Assembly: GCF_004358025.1 (NCBI RefSeq)
Contig: NZ_SMTL01000003.1
Coordinates: 620,001-684,000 of the forward strand
Direction: 5' to 3'
DNA: 64,000 nt
From: Rhizobium deserti
GTDB lineage: Bacteria > Pseudomonadota > Alphaproteobacteria > Rhizobiales > Rhizobiaceae
Shown: piece after piece, positions 1 to 8,578 of the stretch
Numbering within the stretch: position 1 is the stretch's first letter
Layout: each line of letters starts with the position of its first letter
Notes under the pieces: model-generated
The model's input: the letters and a program-made list of their open reading frames with translations, nothing else
What the model was told of the DNA's origin: nothing
The model's database searches: none
Position numbers and translations under genes: made by a program

Positions 1-72
1 CGGGATCATGGCGAGAATGCCGGCAATCACCACAATGGCTGCCGCCAACACGATCAACACGCGTCTGTTCAT
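1..72 (-). CDS. small membrane protein, N-terminal part only
   Basis: A reading frame starts with ATG at 72 and runs off the left edge of the window, so only 24 residues are visible. They form a short basic start (MNRR) followed by a continuous hydrophobic stretch rich in Val, Ala and Ile, which looks like a membrane anchor or a signal peptide. A strong Shine-Dalgarno GGAGGAG lies 6 nt upstream. No promoter of its own is evident in the 79 nt between it and the 46-residue gene upstream, so the two are probably co-transcribed. Function cannot be named. Confidence 0.55.
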   Translation of the reverse strand, partial: MNRRVLIVLAAAIVVIAGILAMIP

Positions 73-151
73 GTTTGCTCCTCCTACTCACTGCAAAGCC
101 GGCTCCGCCGTATAAGACGTGCGGGCCGGCTCACCGAATTCGCGGCGCTCG

Positions 152-292
152 TCAGGCTGGCTGGGCCGGCCCCTTCTGGTCGCTTTTCGCGTCGGAACCT
201 TGCTGGTCTTCTTTCTTTTCGGCGCGCTTGAGTTCGTTATCGATAGTCTCGCGCGAGCCTTCGGCCGGATCTTTATCCTGGGGATCTGCCAT
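152..292 (-). CDS. small highly charged protein (46 aa), stress-type
   Basis: A 46-residue frame made almost entirely of Asp, Glu, Lys, Gln, Ala and Ser, with no hydrophobic segment; it is probably a soluble, disordered cytoplasmic protein. The ATG at 292 is preferred over an in-frame ATG at 298 because AGGAG lies 7 nt before it, whereas the upstream ATG is only one base from the same motif. A GGAAC-N16-TGTT promoter lies at 321-345, placing the transcript start about 20 nt before the ATG. Small charged proteins like this are common members of the rhizobial general stress response. I do not recognise a named family; coding status rests on the RBS, promoter and composition. Confidence 0.6.
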   Translation of the reverse strand: MADPQDKDPAEGSRETIDNELKRAEKKEDQQGSDAKSDQKGPAQPA

Positions 293-320
293 GTCCATTC
301 TCCTGTCGTTGCTCCTACCC

Positions 321-345
321 AACAGATGCGCGTCGAAGATGTTCC
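321..345 (-). promoter_or_regulatory. EcfG-type general-stress promoter
   Basis: On the minus strand GGAAC (345-341) is followed after exactly 16 nt by TGTT (324-321). The alpha-proteobacterial EcfG consensus is GGAAC, 16-17 nt, CGTT. It lies about 28 nt upstream of the start codon at 292. Confidence 0.65.
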
Positions 346-417
346 CGCACCAGATGCGGGGTCATACACAGCCTACCTCGAGAGGGAACGAGCCGATTTG
401 CACATGTGCTCACGTCA

Positions 418-446
418 AAAGGCGCCGGCCTGAAGCCGACGCCTTT
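418..446 (-). terminator. terminator hairpin of the DUF3618 operon
   Basis: The arms AAAGGCG and CGCCTTT plus inner CGGC/GCCG pair around a 5-nt loop with a single C-A mismatch. Read leftward the stem ends in CCTTTTG. It sits 40 nt beyond the stop of the leftward gene ending at 488. Confidence 0.6.
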
Positions 447-487
447 GCTTGATCTTCAGCCGCCCTTAAACGGCATCATCGACTGGT

Positions 488-1480
488 TCAGTGGGCGGGG
501 TTGGCCGACGAACCCTTGCTGTCGCCGCGCTGAAGGTTCTTGGCTTCCTCGGCAATCCGATCGCGCGCTATGTCGTGGACTTCGGCGGCCACGGATACGG
601 CCTTGCCGTAGACATCAGTCGCCAGGCCTTCCGCCTTGTCGAAGGTCTTCGACGCCTGTGCCGACAGGCGGTCCTTGACGTCGTCGGCCATGGCGCCGAC
701 CACTTCATCTTCCTGGCGAGTATGGGGCAGGGCGGCGCCGATCGCAGCACCGACGGCGAATGCCAAGGCTCCGCCGACCAGCGGCTGATCCTTGAAATGC
801 TTGATGATGCTGTCGTTCAGGGCCGATCCCATATCCATGGAGCTGCGGCCCGCGCCGGTTGCTGCATCGCGCATGCGGCCGGCTGAAACGCTGACCGTAT
901 CGGTCACCTGCTGCCAGGTCTTCGACACCCATCCGGAAGCATCGTCGAAGAGCTTTCCGGCTTCGTCGCGGATGTCATGGATCTGCTGGCCGGACGCATC
1001 GGCAAAGCCCCGGAAGGTCTTGCCACTCTCGTCCATGAAGTGGCCGGCACGGCGGCCGGTTTCGTCCGTCAGGGCTCGGAATCGCTTGCCGGTGCTGTCG
1101 GCGAAGTGGCTGTAGCGGCTTGCGCCATCCGATTGGATTGGACCGGTACGTCGAACCTGTCCCTGCACGGGAGCGAGCGGATATTCCGTTTCCTGCACTT
1201 CGGCATAGGAAGCAGTCGTGTGCTTCGGTCCAGCCATCAACCATGCCAGGCTGACTCCCATCAGCGCCATCGGGATGGGGTTGTTCTTCAGCGCATTGCC
1301 GAGATTGGCAACATATTCGCCGCCACCGCTCGACTTGGCATAGGCAAGCGCCTCATCGACCATCTGGCCCGGCGACATGCGCTGCTGGATCGCGTCGATC
1401 CGCTCTTCGATGCGTCGACGGTCCTGTTCGATCTCGCGCTCAATTGCGGCGGAGCTCGTGTTTTCAGATGTATGGGCCAT
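488..1480 (-). CDS. DUF3618 domain-containing membrane-associated protein
   Basis: 330 residues. The N-terminus (about 12-75) has the charged helix pattern EREIEQDRRRIEERIDAIQ followed by SPGQMVDEAL and NPIPMALMG...AWLMAG, the arrangement of DUF3618 proteins, with a short hydrophobic segment near 70-85. The middle contains repeated short units built on DxxGxxFRGFxDxxG (about 130-190), probably amphipathic helices. A second hydrophobic segment lies near 235-255, and the tail is charged. The ATG overlaps the stop of the upstream holin-like gene by one base (TAATG), so translation is coupled. The likely role is envelope stress under general-stress control; the biochemical activity is unknown. 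Confidence 0.8.
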   Translation of the reverse strand: MAHTSENTSSAAIEREIEQDRRRIEERIDAIQQRMSPGQMVDEALAYAKSSGGGEYVANLGNALKNNPIPMALMGVSLAWLMAGPKHTTASYAEVQETEYPLAPVQGQVRRTGPIQSDGASRYSHFADSTGKRFRALTDETGRRAGHFMDESGKTFRGFADASGQQIHDIRDEAGKLFDDASGWVSKTWQQVTDTVSVSAGRMRDAATGAGRSSMDMGSALNDSIIKHFKDQPLVGGALAFAVGAAIGAALPHTRQEDEVVGAMADDVKDRLSAQASKTFDKAEGLATDVYGKAVSVAAEVHDIARDRIAEEAKNLQRGDSKGSSANPAH

Positions 1481-1896
1481 TATGTTCTCTCCTTGATCAT
1501 CTGCGCATCGCGCCGCAGGGACGCGGAGGTGCGGTCAAGCTTCAGGTTGTCACCGCGCAGGGCGGCCAGTCCGCGGGAAATCATTCCCCAAGCCAACAAG
1601 GCGACCACCACACCGACAATCACCGCAGAAAGTGCGTTGGCGCTCGGTTCTGTCATGCCCTGATGCACGAAAAATGCAGTCAAAGCGCTGACAAGTGCCG
1701 CCAGGAGGACGCCGACGGCGGCAATCGCAAAGACCAGCCCGGCCGCGAAGGCCTCTATACCAGTCAGAGCATGCGACATCTTCTCGGAAGCTTCGGTCTT
1801 GGCAAGGTTGATCTCCTTGCGAAACAGCCCGGAAATATCCGAAACCAATCCGGTGACGAGTTCCGACAGGGATGCATTCTCAGCCGTATTAGCCAT
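1480..1896 (-). CDS. phage holin family / DUF1469-type membrane protein
   Basis: 138 residues with an amphipathic N-terminal region (SELVTGLVSDISGLFRKEINLAKTE), then two hydrophobic hairpin segments (about 48-75 and 85-110) and a charged C-terminus. This is the layout of the actinobacteriophage-holin-like (PF07332/DUF1469) proteins that rhizobia encode next to DUF3618 genes; the holin name is inherited from fold similarity and lysis activity should not be assumed. The start at 1896 is chosen because its first codons (ATGGCTAA) overlap the upstream stop by 8 nt, which implies translational coupling, and because longer versions are Arg-rich out-of-frame readings of the neighbouring gene. Confidence 0.8.
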   Translation of the reverse strand: MANTAENASLSELVTGLVSDISGLFRKEINLAKTEASEKMSHALTGIEAFAAGLVFAIAAVGVLLAALVSALTAFFVHQGMTEPSANALSAVIVGVVVALLAWGMISRGLAALRGDNLKLDRTSASLRRDAQMIKERT

Positions 1897-2623
1897 TGAC
1901 CGGGCCCTCCGTCGCTGACTGGCTTGTGGACGTGAAGCTGGACGATGCCTGAGCATCGCCGAATGTGGCGGTACGCGGCGAAGCCGAAGCCGTCGGTTGC
2001 GTCGATGTGCTGGCGCCTGTCGAAGCAGTTCTGTTCGCACCCTGCGAAGTGGCCGTGTCAGCCGACTTGCCATGGTAGCGATGCGAAGATGCTGTCAGGA
2101 AGCGGCTCGCAGCCAGGCCGGCAATGGCGGCTACGCCGAGGAAGGCGAAAGGCTGCTTGCGGCCGAAATCTTCGGCCATTCCGGCAATGTCGCCGATATC
2201 GCGGCCCTTGATGTCTTCGGAAAACTTGCGGACGCTGGAACCGAGTGTCTTGGCGAGATTGCCGATCTGGGCCTGGTCACCCTGTTGCAGCTCGCCGCCG
2301 ACCTTTTCCATGGCCGCTGCAATGCCGCTCATCTGCTCGGCCAGGAAGTTCTTCTGGCTTCCGGCCATGTCGAGAGCCTTGTCGGTCGCCTGGCTCATGC
2401 CGTCCTTGGCGGTCTGCTGGACGGTGCGCAGGTCTTCTGATACCTTGTTCCGGATGTCGATCGTGGCAGGCTTCTGCGCCGAGGCCTGCTTGTTCTGGCT
2501 GTCGCCGGTAGAGCCCGAAGACGGTGTCTGCGGCGCTGCCTGTGGCGATGTCTGCTCTTTGAAAGAAGGGTAGCTGGAGGACGTTGTCCCCGTGCTGCTC
2601 TGACCCATATCTCGTTCAGTCAT
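1889..2623 (-). CDS. nutrient-deprivation-induced type stress protein
   Basis: 244 residues. A Ser/Thr/Gln-rich leader (1-60) is followed by an amphipathic, low-aromatic helical region (about 70-150: LRTVQQTAKDGMSQATDKA, then LAEQMSGIAAAMEKVGGELQ), a short hydrophobic segment (PFAFLGVAAIAGLAASRFL, about 165-185) and a Ser/Thr/Ala tail. Rhizobial genomes commonly label such proteins nutrient deprivation-induced. ATG at 2623 is chosen because GGAGAG lies 6 nt upstream; a start 30 nt further out has no such site. It is the first gene of the coupled three-gene stress operon behind the GGAAC promoter at 2684-2708. Confidence 0.7.
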   Translation of the reverse strand: MTERDMGQSSTGTTSSSYPSFKEQTSPQAAPQTPSSGSTGDSQNKQASAQKPATIDIRNKVSEDLRTVQQTAKDGMSQATDKALDMAGSQKNFLAEQMSGIAAAMEKVGGELQQGDQAQIGNLAKTLGSSVRKFSEDIKGRDIGDIAGMAEDFGRKQPFAFLGVAAIAGLAASRFLTASSHRYHGKSADTATSQGANRTASTGASTSTQPTASASPRTATFGDAQASSSFTSTSQSATEGPVNG

Positions 2624-2683
2624 GGAACTCTCCAGGAATGTGAGGACGATCATACTGCGACGGTTCGCAACGATCTGATTATC

Positions 2684-2708
2684 AACACAAACTAAAACAG
2701 TTTGTTCC
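2684..2708 (-). promoter_or_regulatory. EcfG-type promoter of the stress operon
   Basis: Minus strand GGAAC (2708-2704), 16 nt, TGTT (2687-2684). It lies 60 nt upstream of the start at 2623. Geometry and hexamers match the sites at 321-345 and 5069-5093. Confidence 0.7.
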
Positions 2709-2893
2709 TCAGCAAGACCGGAAGATTGCGTTTCAGCCCCTGTTCCGCGGCAGAATCATGCAAAGCATGTTCCCCGGCTTGCGGCGGCAAAATCAATGAC
2801 CCCGCGAATGGGCTGCGGCGGCCCCGCCCGGAAGGGCGAAACCGGTTTTGGTGAACCAGCCATTTGCAAACGGCCGGTTCAAGGCAGTGGATG

Positions 2894-3538
2894 CTAGTGG
2901 CTGGATGGCCGCGAAGAGGCCACCGTTCCGGTTCCCGTCGCACCTGTTCCCGCTGCGGCCGTTCCAGTCCCGCCTCCGGATGCAGCACCTGCCGATGTCG
3001 ACCGCATGTCCGGCAACCGCTTCACCGCGGCTTGTGCGACATTGCGGGCTGCATTGATGCCACCCGGGAAGCCGCTCCGGTCACCGTAGTTGCGCGCCGG
3101 CGCCTGCGGACGTGCATGCCGAACCTTGGTTGCCTGGTAAGCGATGACATCGAGAACAGTAATGCCGATCACCATGGCCAGAGCGACGCCGACATTATCA
3201 CGCTTGTGATTATCGGGCCGCAGCGCGGCTGCCAAGGTCGCGATGTCGAGGCCGTCGCCGGCGACCCGGCTGAGGAGCCCTGCCTGCTTGTCAACGGAGA
3301 GCGTCAGCATGCCGGCGCCGATCTCGCGTGCGCCATAGGCACGGATCAGGTTTTCCTTGCCGCGCATGCCCAACAGGTTGGCGATGCGATCGGGAGCAAT
3401 CAGCTCCGCCAGGCCGAGGCCGATGCTGAACCAGCCGAGACCGCGGGCCAGTGCGTCGGACGTTCCGAGCGAACTGGGCCCTGATCTGATGACTTTCGGA
3501 TCGCCCTCTGAGCGTGTCATGTTGGATAGGAATGTCAT
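2894..3538 (-). CDS. small integral membrane protein, often labelled cyclase/dehydrase
   Basis: 214 residues. Three hydrophobic stretches are visible: around 32-50 (LARGLGWFSIGLGLAEL), 65-85 (GAREIGAGML) and 117-140 (VGVALAMVIGITVLDVIAY). The last 60 residues are a Gly/Ala/Thr/Ser-rich, probably disordered tail. The conserved-looking GLGLAELIAPDR and YGAREIGAG motifs are those of rhizobial membrane proteins that databases call cyclase dehydrase, usually beside a zinc alcohol dehydrogenase as here. The gene starts 30 nt after the dehydrogenase stop, so the two form an operon. The catalytic name is doubtful; no active site is apparent. Confidence 0.65.
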   Translation of the reverse strand: MTFLSNMTRSEGDPKVIRSGPSSLGTSDALARGLGWFSIGLGLAELIAPDRIANLLGMRGKENLIRAYGAREIGAGMLTLSVDKQAGLLSRVAGDGLDIATLAAALRPDNHKRDNVGVALAMVIGITVLDVIAYQATKVRHARPQAPARNYGDRSGFPGGINAARNVAQAAVKRLPDMRSTSAGAASGGGTGTAAAGTGATGTGTVASSRPSSH

Positions 3539-3568
3539 GGTTGCACCTTTTCTTTAAGGTTTCAGGCG

Positions 3569-4744
3569 TCAAGGCTTGAGAACGACTTTGATGCAGCTGT
3601 CCTGCTTGTCGCGGAACACCTTGTACATTTCCGGTCCCTCTTCGAGACCGACAGTATGGGTGATGACGAAGGAAGGATCGATCTGCCCTTCCTCGATCCG
3701 GCGCAGCAGATCGTCGGTCCAGCGCTTGACATGGGTCTGCCCCATCCTGAAGGTCAGGCCCTTGTTCATGGCCGGGCCCATCGGGATCTTGTCGACAAGC
3801 CCGCTGTAAACGCCCGGGATCGAAATGATGCCGGCCGGCCGGCAAACATAGATCATTTCTCGCAGCACATGCGGACGATCGTTCTCCATCATCATCATCT
3901 GCTTGGCTCGGTCGTAGAGCGTATCGGGCTGGCCCATCGAGACATGGCTTTCCAAGCCCACGGCATCGATGCATTTTTCCGGGCCCTTGTTGTTGGTCAG
4001 CTCATTGAGCCGCTCGACAACGCTTTCCTCGCTGAAGTTGATGGTGATGGCGCCGCCGGCTGCTGCCATGGACAGTCGTTCCGGCAGGCAATCGATGGCG
4101 ATGACCTGCTTGGCGCCAAGCAGGACGGCACTGCGGATGGCCATCTGGCCGACTGGTCCGCATCCCCATATGGCGACCGTATCGGTGGCTTCGATGTCGC
4201 ATTGCGCGGCAGCCTGCCAGCCGGTCGGAAAGATGTCGCCGAGGAAAAGGACTTGCTCGTCGCTCAGAGTGCTCGGCACCTTGATATGTGTCTTATCGGC
4301 GAAGGGAACTCGCACATATTCCGCCTGGCCGCCTGGATAACCGCCGGTGAGATGGGTGTAACCGAACAGGCCGGCCGTGGTGTGGCCAAATGCTTTATCC
4401 GCCATATCCTTGTTGCGGTTCGAACGCTCGCAAACGGAAAAGTTGCCGCGCTTGCATTGGTCGCATTCGCCGCAGTTGATCGTGAAGGGGACGACGATCC
4501 GGTCGCCCTTCTTGAGGCTGCCGTTGATTTCGGAACCGGTCTCGACCACTTCACCCATCATTTCATGACCCATAATGTCACCCGGCATCATCGCTGGAAT
4601 GAAGTTATGGAACAGGTGCAGGTCGGAGCCGCAAATCGCGCAGCTCGTGACCTTGATGATTGCATCCCGCGGATGCTCGATTTCCGGATCGGAAACCGTG
4701 TCACATCGAATGTCTTCTTTACCGTGCCAGACCAGAGCCCGCAT
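3569..4744 (-). CDS. zinc-dependent alcohol dehydrogenase, formaldehyde dehydrogenase-like
   Basis: 391 residues of the MDR superfamily. Catalytic zinc ligands are visible in CAICGSDLH (Cys about 38) and GHEMMGEV (His-Glu, about 60-61). The structural zinc motif [15 protein letters not shown] lies at about 91-105. The nucleotide-binding region is [10 protein letters not shown] (about 193-202) followed by an acidic residue in AIDCLPER. The long C-terminal part resembles the glutathione-independent formaldehyde dehydrogenase branch rather than classical ethanol dehydrogenases. It probably detoxifies aldehydes or alcohols with NAD. It is the first gene of a two-gene operon with the membrane protein at 2894; no GGAAC promoter was seen upstream. 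Confidence 0.85.
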   Translation of the reverse strand: MRALVWHGKEDIRCDTVSDPEIEHPRDAIIKVTSCAICGSDLHLFHNFIPAMMPGDIMGHEMMGEVVETGSEINGSLKKGDRIVVPFTINCGECDQCKRGNFSVCERSNRNKDMADKAFGHTTAGLFGYTHLTGGYPGGQAEYVRVPFADKTHIKVPSTLSDEQVLFLGDIFPTGWQAAAQCDIEATDTVAIWGCGPVGQMAIRSAVLLGAKQVIAIDCLPERLSMAAAGGAITINFSEESVVERLNELTNNKGPEKCIDAVGLESHVSMGQPDTLYDRAKQMMMMENDRPHVLREMIYVCRPAGIISIPGVYSGLVDKIPMGPAMNKGLTFRMGQTHVKRWTDDLLRRIEEGQIDPSFVITHTVGLEEGPEMYKVFRDKQDSCIKVVLKP

Positions 4745-5068
4745 GATTATCTCCCGTTCTTATCAACTTGCCGTCTGTTCGTGTCGTAGGGTCGAGGCCC
4801 GTGCCGCTTCGACGAAAGCGGACAGGGTGCGACTAAGGGACATGGTTGGAACCCCGAAGATTCGATAAAGTTTCATTATGGACGGGCGCAGATCAGGCAT
4901 ACCCGCTCATCATCGTAATTGTCAGACAACGGGAGGCACGCAGAAGAAGGTGATTTGTCCGGCTGCAAGATTTTTCCGAGAACTTGTCATGACTAAACTA
5001 GTTCAACACCGCTCTCATGGAAGAAGACTGAGCCTCTCGGTAAAATCTTCCTTCGTTCACCATTGGCC
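4745..5068. other. intergenic region without a recognised gene
   Basis: The 380 nt between the divergent dehydrogenase and DUF4142 genes contain no frame with both a plausible RBS and protein-like composition. The rightward end holds the promoter at 5069-5093. A partial GGAAC-N16-AGTT match at 4848-4872 points right but has no suitable gene close by. Confidence 0.4.
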
Positions 5069-5093
5069 GGAACTCTCGTTTGCTGGCGCTGTT
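5069..5093 (+). promoter_or_regulatory. EcfG-type promoter of the DUF4142 gene
   Basis: GGAAC (5069-5073), exactly 16 nt, TGTT (5090-5093). The expected transcript start is about 25 nt before the ATG at 5125, with AAGGAG in between. Confidence 0.7.
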
Positions 5094-5124
5094 CGGCGCG
5101 CTGGCGGGCAAAAGGAGAAACTCC

Positions 5125-5625
5125 ATGAATAGAAGGAATATTCTACTCGGAATCGCGGCGGCGAGCGTCCTGCCCATGTCCGGGACCATGTCGGGCGTTG
5201 CATTGGCTCAGACTTCCGGGATCGAGAGAGCCAAACTGGAAGCGCTTATGGGCGGCGATTACGCGACGGCAACCAGTCGACTAGCGGCTAGGAAAGCCAA
5301 AAATCGCCTGGTCAGAACATTCGCCGAGCTGGAGATTACCGAGCAGGCGGCTGTTGCCAAAGCCTTTGGTTCCCGACCGGGTGCTGCAGGTCTTAGCCGT
5401 CGTCATGCCATGCTTGTCGAGAAGCTGGCGGCCGTGGATGGTCCGACCTTCGACATGATGTATATCAACGGCCAGATCCAGGGTCACGAGGAGCTTCTGG
5501 CGATCCATAAGCGATACGCGAGAACCGGCAGTGATCCCATGGCGCGTGGAGCTTCGATCGTCGGCGTGCCAAGCATCCAGAGTCATCTCGTCATGCTCCG
5601 CGGCATCCAGAGCATGCTGAGCTAA
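5125..5625 (+). CDS. DUF4142 family periplasmic/outer-membrane protein
   Basis: 166 residues. An N-terminal export signal with twin arginines (NRRNILLGIAAASVLP) ends near Ala-Gln about residue 30. The mature part is an all-helical DUF4142 domain built of two helical repeats (KAKNRLVRTFAELEITEQ, and the later YINGQIQGHEELLAIHKRY). DUF4142 proteins are ferritin-like in shape but lack obvious metal ligands; several are stress-induced and envelope located. The ATG at 5125 is preferred because AAGGAG lies 8 nt upstream and the signal peptide begins there. It is monocistronic, with a GGAAC promoter in front and a hairpin terminator behind. Confidence 0.75.
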   Translation: MNRRNILLGIAAASVLPMSGTMSGVALAQTSGIERAKLEALMGGDYATATSRLAARKAKNRLVRTFAELEITEQAAVAKAFGSRPGAAGLSRRHAMLVEKLAAVDGPTFDMMYINGQIQGHEELLAIHKRYARTGSDPMARGASIVGVPSIQSHLVMLRGIQSMLS

Positions 5626-5649
5626 CCAAGGCTGAAAACGTCTATCAAT

Positions 5650-5670
5650 GGGGTCCGCGGGCGGACCCCA
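5650..5670 (+). terminator. hairpin terminator after the DUF4142 gene
   Basis: A perfect 9-bp inverted repeat GGGGTCCGC / GCGGACCCC is separated by two bases and followed by ATTT. It lies 25 nt after the stop codon. Confidence 0.6.
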
Positions 5671-5689
5671 TTTCCGTATGCAGATCTAC

Positions 5690-5714
5690 GGAACTTCTTC
5701 GTGTGATGGCGGTT
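5690..5714 (+). promoter_or_regulatory. EcfG-type promoter of the molybdenum hydroxylase operon
   Basis: GGAAC (5690-5694), 16 nt, GGTT (5711-5714). It lies 37 nt upstream of the ATG at 5752. The -10 first base differs from the consensus C. Confidence 0.55.
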
Positions 5715-5751
5715 GGAGCCGATTGCACCAACGGGACATAAGGGGATGCAG

Positions 5752-6204
5752 ATGATCGACATGACTGTAAACGGTGAACTGCTGCATCTCGACGTGCCGG
5801 ACGACATGCCGCTGCTTTGGGCGCTGCGCGACGTCGCCGGCCTTACCGGCACCAAGTTCGGCTGCGGCATTGCCCAATGCGGCGCCTGCACGGTTCATGT
5901 GGATGGCAAGCCGGTTCGCTCCTGCGTCATGCCGGTCGGCGCGGTCGGCAACCGGCCAGTCACGACTGTCGAAGGCGTATCCGAGACCCCGGTCGGCAAG
6001 AAAGTTCAGGAAGCCTGGCTCGACCTGGAAGTGGTCCAGTGTGGCTACTGTCAGTCCGGCCAGATCATGTCGGCCGCAGCCCTGCTCGGGCGCAATCCCG
6101 ATCCCGACGATGCCGCCATCGACGCCGCCATGGCCGGCAATGTCTGTCGGTGCGGCACCTATCCGCGCATCCGCGCGGCCATCAAGCAAGCGGCAACGGC
6201 GTGA
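5752..6204 (+). CDS. 2Fe-2S subunit of an aerobic molybdenum hydroxylase (IorA-like)
   Basis: 150 residues, the usual size for the small iron-sulfur subunit of isoquinoline 1-oxidoreductase / aldehyde oxidoreductase-type enzymes. The plant-ferredoxin cluster ligands are Cys38, Cys43, Cys46 and Cys58; the second cluster ligands are Cys97, Cys100, Cys132 and Cys134 (CGYC and CRC). It passes electrons from the molybdenum subunit encoded next to the cytochrome c encoded third. The start at 5752 gives ideal spacing to AAGGGG; an ATG 6 nt earlier is possible. There is no export signal, so it probably leaves the cell in complex with the Tat-exported partner. Confidence 0.9.
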   Translation: MIDMTVNGELLHLDVPDDMPLLWALRDVAGLTGTKFGCGIAQCGACTVHVDGKPVRSCVMPVGAVGNRPVTTVEGVSETPVGKKVQEAWLDLEVVQCGYCQSGQIMSAAALLGRNPDPDDAAIDAAMAGNVCRCGTYPRIRAAIKQAATA

Positions 6205-6214
6205 GGACGGGACG

Positions 6215-8575
6215 ATGATGACAAATCCGCACGGTCCCGCCTATGGACTTCTTGAATCCACCGACCTCACCGTTTCCTCCCGCCGACGCTTCCTGCAGGG
6301 AACCGGCCTTCTGATGGGCTTTGTCTGGCTCGGCCGCAGAAAGGCCTTTGCGGCGGGCGAAGAGCCCAGCCTCAAGGTGATCGGCGGCGGTGGCGAAGAC
6401 ACCGGCAATGCCTTTGAAGGCTTCGCGCCGGGCGGCTTCATCCGCATCGGGCGCGACGGAAGCATTACCTTCGTCATTCCCAGCACGGAAATGGGCCAGG
6501 GCATCTATACCGGGGAAGCCATGCTTCTGGCCGAGGAGCTCGAAGTGGGGCTCGACCAGGTGCGGATCATGCCCGCGCCGCCGAACGAGGAGCTCTACCG
6601 CCAGCCGATCCTGAAATCCCAGGCAACCGGCGGCTCGACATCCATCCGTGGCGCCTGGGTCCCCATGCGGCAGGCGGGTGCTGCGGCACGCACCATGCTG
6701 ATCGGCGCCGCCGCTGCCGAATGGGCAGTTCCGTCGGAGGAATGTCGCGCCGAACGGGCGGTCATTACCCACATCCCCTCCGGCCGGACGCTGACTTATG
6801 CGGCGCTTGCGGACGCGTCCATTCGGCAGCCGGTGCCGCAGGATGTGCCGCTGAAGGATCCCAAGGATTTCAAGCTGATCGGCAAGAACACACGCCGCGT
6901 CGATACCCCGAGCAAAGTCGACGGCAGCGCCCAGTATGGGATAGACGTCAAGGTTGAGGGCATGAAGATCGCGGCGATCTCCATCTGTCCAGTGCCGGAC
7001 GGCAAGCTGGTAGCGGTGGACGACAGCCAGGCTCGCAAGATCAAGGGCGTCGTCGACGTGATCAAGATCCACAATGCCGTTGCCGTGACCGGCGATCATT
7101 TCTGGGCGGCGCGCCAAGGCTTGGCGGCCCTCAAGATCGAATGGGACTACGGCGCCAAGGCTTCCCTTTCCTCCGACAGCATCTGGGCCGACCTCAAGCA
7201 GGCATCCGAAACCGGCAAGCCGGTCATGGGTCGCAGCGAAGGCGATGCCGACGCCAAGATGGCATCGGCGGCAAAACGCGTGGACGCGGTTTATGAGCTG
7301 CCGCTTCTGGCGCATGCCACGATGGAGCCGATCAACACCACCGTTCACGTGCGGCCCGATGCCTGCGAGATCTGGCTCGGCACTCAGGCCCCGACTGCCG
7401 TCCAGCAGGTCGCCGCGCAAGTCTCCGGCCTGCCGCCGGAAAAGGTCATCGTCCACAACCACCTGATCGGCGGCGGCTTCGGGCGCCGGCTGGTTGCGGA
7501 CTCGGTGCAGCAGGCCGTGGAATTCGCCAAGCAGGTGAGCTATCCGATCAAGATCATCTGGACGCGCGAGCAGGATCTCCAGCACGATCTCTTCCGTCCC
7601 GCCTATTACGACCGCATCTCGGCAGGGCTTGGGGCCGACGGTTTTCCCGTCGCCTGGACCGACCGAACTACCGGTGGATCGGTGCTGGGTTCCTATCTTC
7701 CGACCGGCCTGCCGGAGGGCGTGCTGGATTCCGACGCCATCGAAGGTGCCGCGCAGCCGCCTTACGCCCTGCCCTCCATTCGGGTCGATTGGATCCGCAA
7801 GGATCCGCCGATCAAGGTCAACTGGTGGCGCGGGGTGGGCCCGACCCATAACGTCTTCGTCGTCGAGAGCTTCATGGACGAACTCGCCCATGCGGTCGGC
7901 AAAGACCCGCTGGAATACCGGCGGGTGCTTCTGAAAGACAACCCACGCGCGCTTGGCGTGCTCAATCTTGCAGCCGAAAAGGCCGGATGGGGGAGCCCGC
8001 TGCCGGAGCGCACCGGACGCGGCATCTCGCTGCACGATTCCTTCGGAAGCTATCTCGCAACCGTGGTCGAGACGTCCGTGACGCCTGCCGGGCAGATCAA
8101 GCTCAAGCGCATCGTTGCCGCGGTCGATTGCGGCTTCAACATTCTTCCCGACACGATCAAGGCACAGATCGAGGGCGGCATGATCTTCGGGCTTTCCGCG
8201 GCCATGTATAACGGCATCACCTTCAAGGACGGTCAGGTGGAACAAAGCAATTTCCACGACTACCGCCAGATGCGGATCAACGAAGTACCGCCATTCGAGG
8301 TTCATATCATTCCGAGCACGGAAGGTCCGGGCGGTATTGGTGAATCCGGCACGGTTTCGGCTGCTCCGGCACTCGGTAACGCGATCTTTGCCGCAACCGG
8401 CAAACGGCTGCGCCGCCTGCCGTTCTCGCGGGAGGAATTGCAGGCTCCAGACATCGCCAAGCAGACATTGGGCATGGTGCCGCCTGTCGCTCTGGGTGTC
8501 GCGATTGCAGCCTCTTTAGGCGATGCGGAAACCGGTGGCTCATCGGGACATCAATCGCAGCCGGCCGAGGTCTGA
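6215..8575 (+). CDS. molybdopterin-binding subunit of aldehyde/isoquinoline oxidoreductase (IorB-like)
   Basis: 786 residues. The N-terminus has a Tat signal (SSRRRFLQG then a hydrophobic run, about 20-48). The rest has the molybdopterin-binding domain organisation of the xanthine oxidase family in the single-chain IorB form; glycine-rich loops such as GGGFGRR (about 425) and a C-terminal GPGGIGESG (about 705), which includes the conserved Glu expected to act as base at the Mo site. It oxidises an aldehyde or N-heterocycle; the substrate cannot be told from sequence. It starts 10 nt after the iron-sulfur subunit stop with GAGGACGGGACG before the ATG. No FAD subunit is encoded nearby, consistent with electrons going to the cytochrome. 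Confidence 0.88.
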   Translation: MMTNPHGPAYGLLESTDLTVSSRRRFLQGTGLLMGFVWLGRRKAFAAGEEPSLKVIGGGGEDTGNAFEGFAPGGFIRIGRDGSITFVIPSTEMGQGIYTGEAMLLAEELEVGLDQVRIMPAPPNEELYRQPILKSQATGGSTSIRGAWVPMRQAGAAARTMLIGAAAAEWAVPSEECRAERAVITHIPSGRTLTYAALADASIRQPVPQDVPLKDPKDFKLIGKNTRRVDTPSKVDGSAQYGIDVKVEGMKIAAISICPVPDGKLVAVDDSQARKIKGVVDVIKIHNAVAVTGDHFWAARQGLAALKIEWDYGAKASLSSDSIWADLKQASETGKPVMGRSEGDADAKMASAAKRVDAVYELPLLAHATMEPINTTVHVRPDACEIWLGTQAPTAVQQVAAQVSGLPPEKVIVHNHLIGGGFGRRLVADSVQQAVEFAKQVSYPIKIIWTREQDLQHDLFRPAYYDRISAGLGADGFPVAWTDRTTGGSVLGSYLPTGLPEGVLDSDAIEGAAQPPYALPSIRVDWIRKDPPIKVNWWRGVGPTHNVFVVESFMDELAHAVGKDPLEYRRVLLKDNPRALGVLNLAAEKAGWGSPLPERTGRGISLHDSFGSYLATVVETSVTPAGQIKLKRIVAAVDCGFNILPDTIKAQIEGGMIFGLSAAMYNGITFKDGQVEQSNFHDYRQMRINEVPPFEVHIIPSTEGPGGIGESGTVSAAPALGNAIFAATGKRLRRLPFSREELQAPDIAKQTLGMVPPVALGVAIAASLGDAETGGSSGHQSQPAEV

Positions 8576-8578
8576 TCA

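Noticed and set aside
1480..1896. Holin-like gene as evidence of a prophage
   Set aside because: It is coupled to stress genes and no lysis, capsid or integrase genes are nearby.
4848..4872. GGAAC-N16-AGTT on the plus strand
   Set aside because: The -10 is poor and no gene starts within a useful distance; the frame at 4878 is not protein-like.
6182..8305. 707-codon open frame antisense to the molybdenum subunit gene
   Set aside because: It lies wholly opposite a well-supported gene, its protein has no recognisable domain, and GC-rich codon use explains it.
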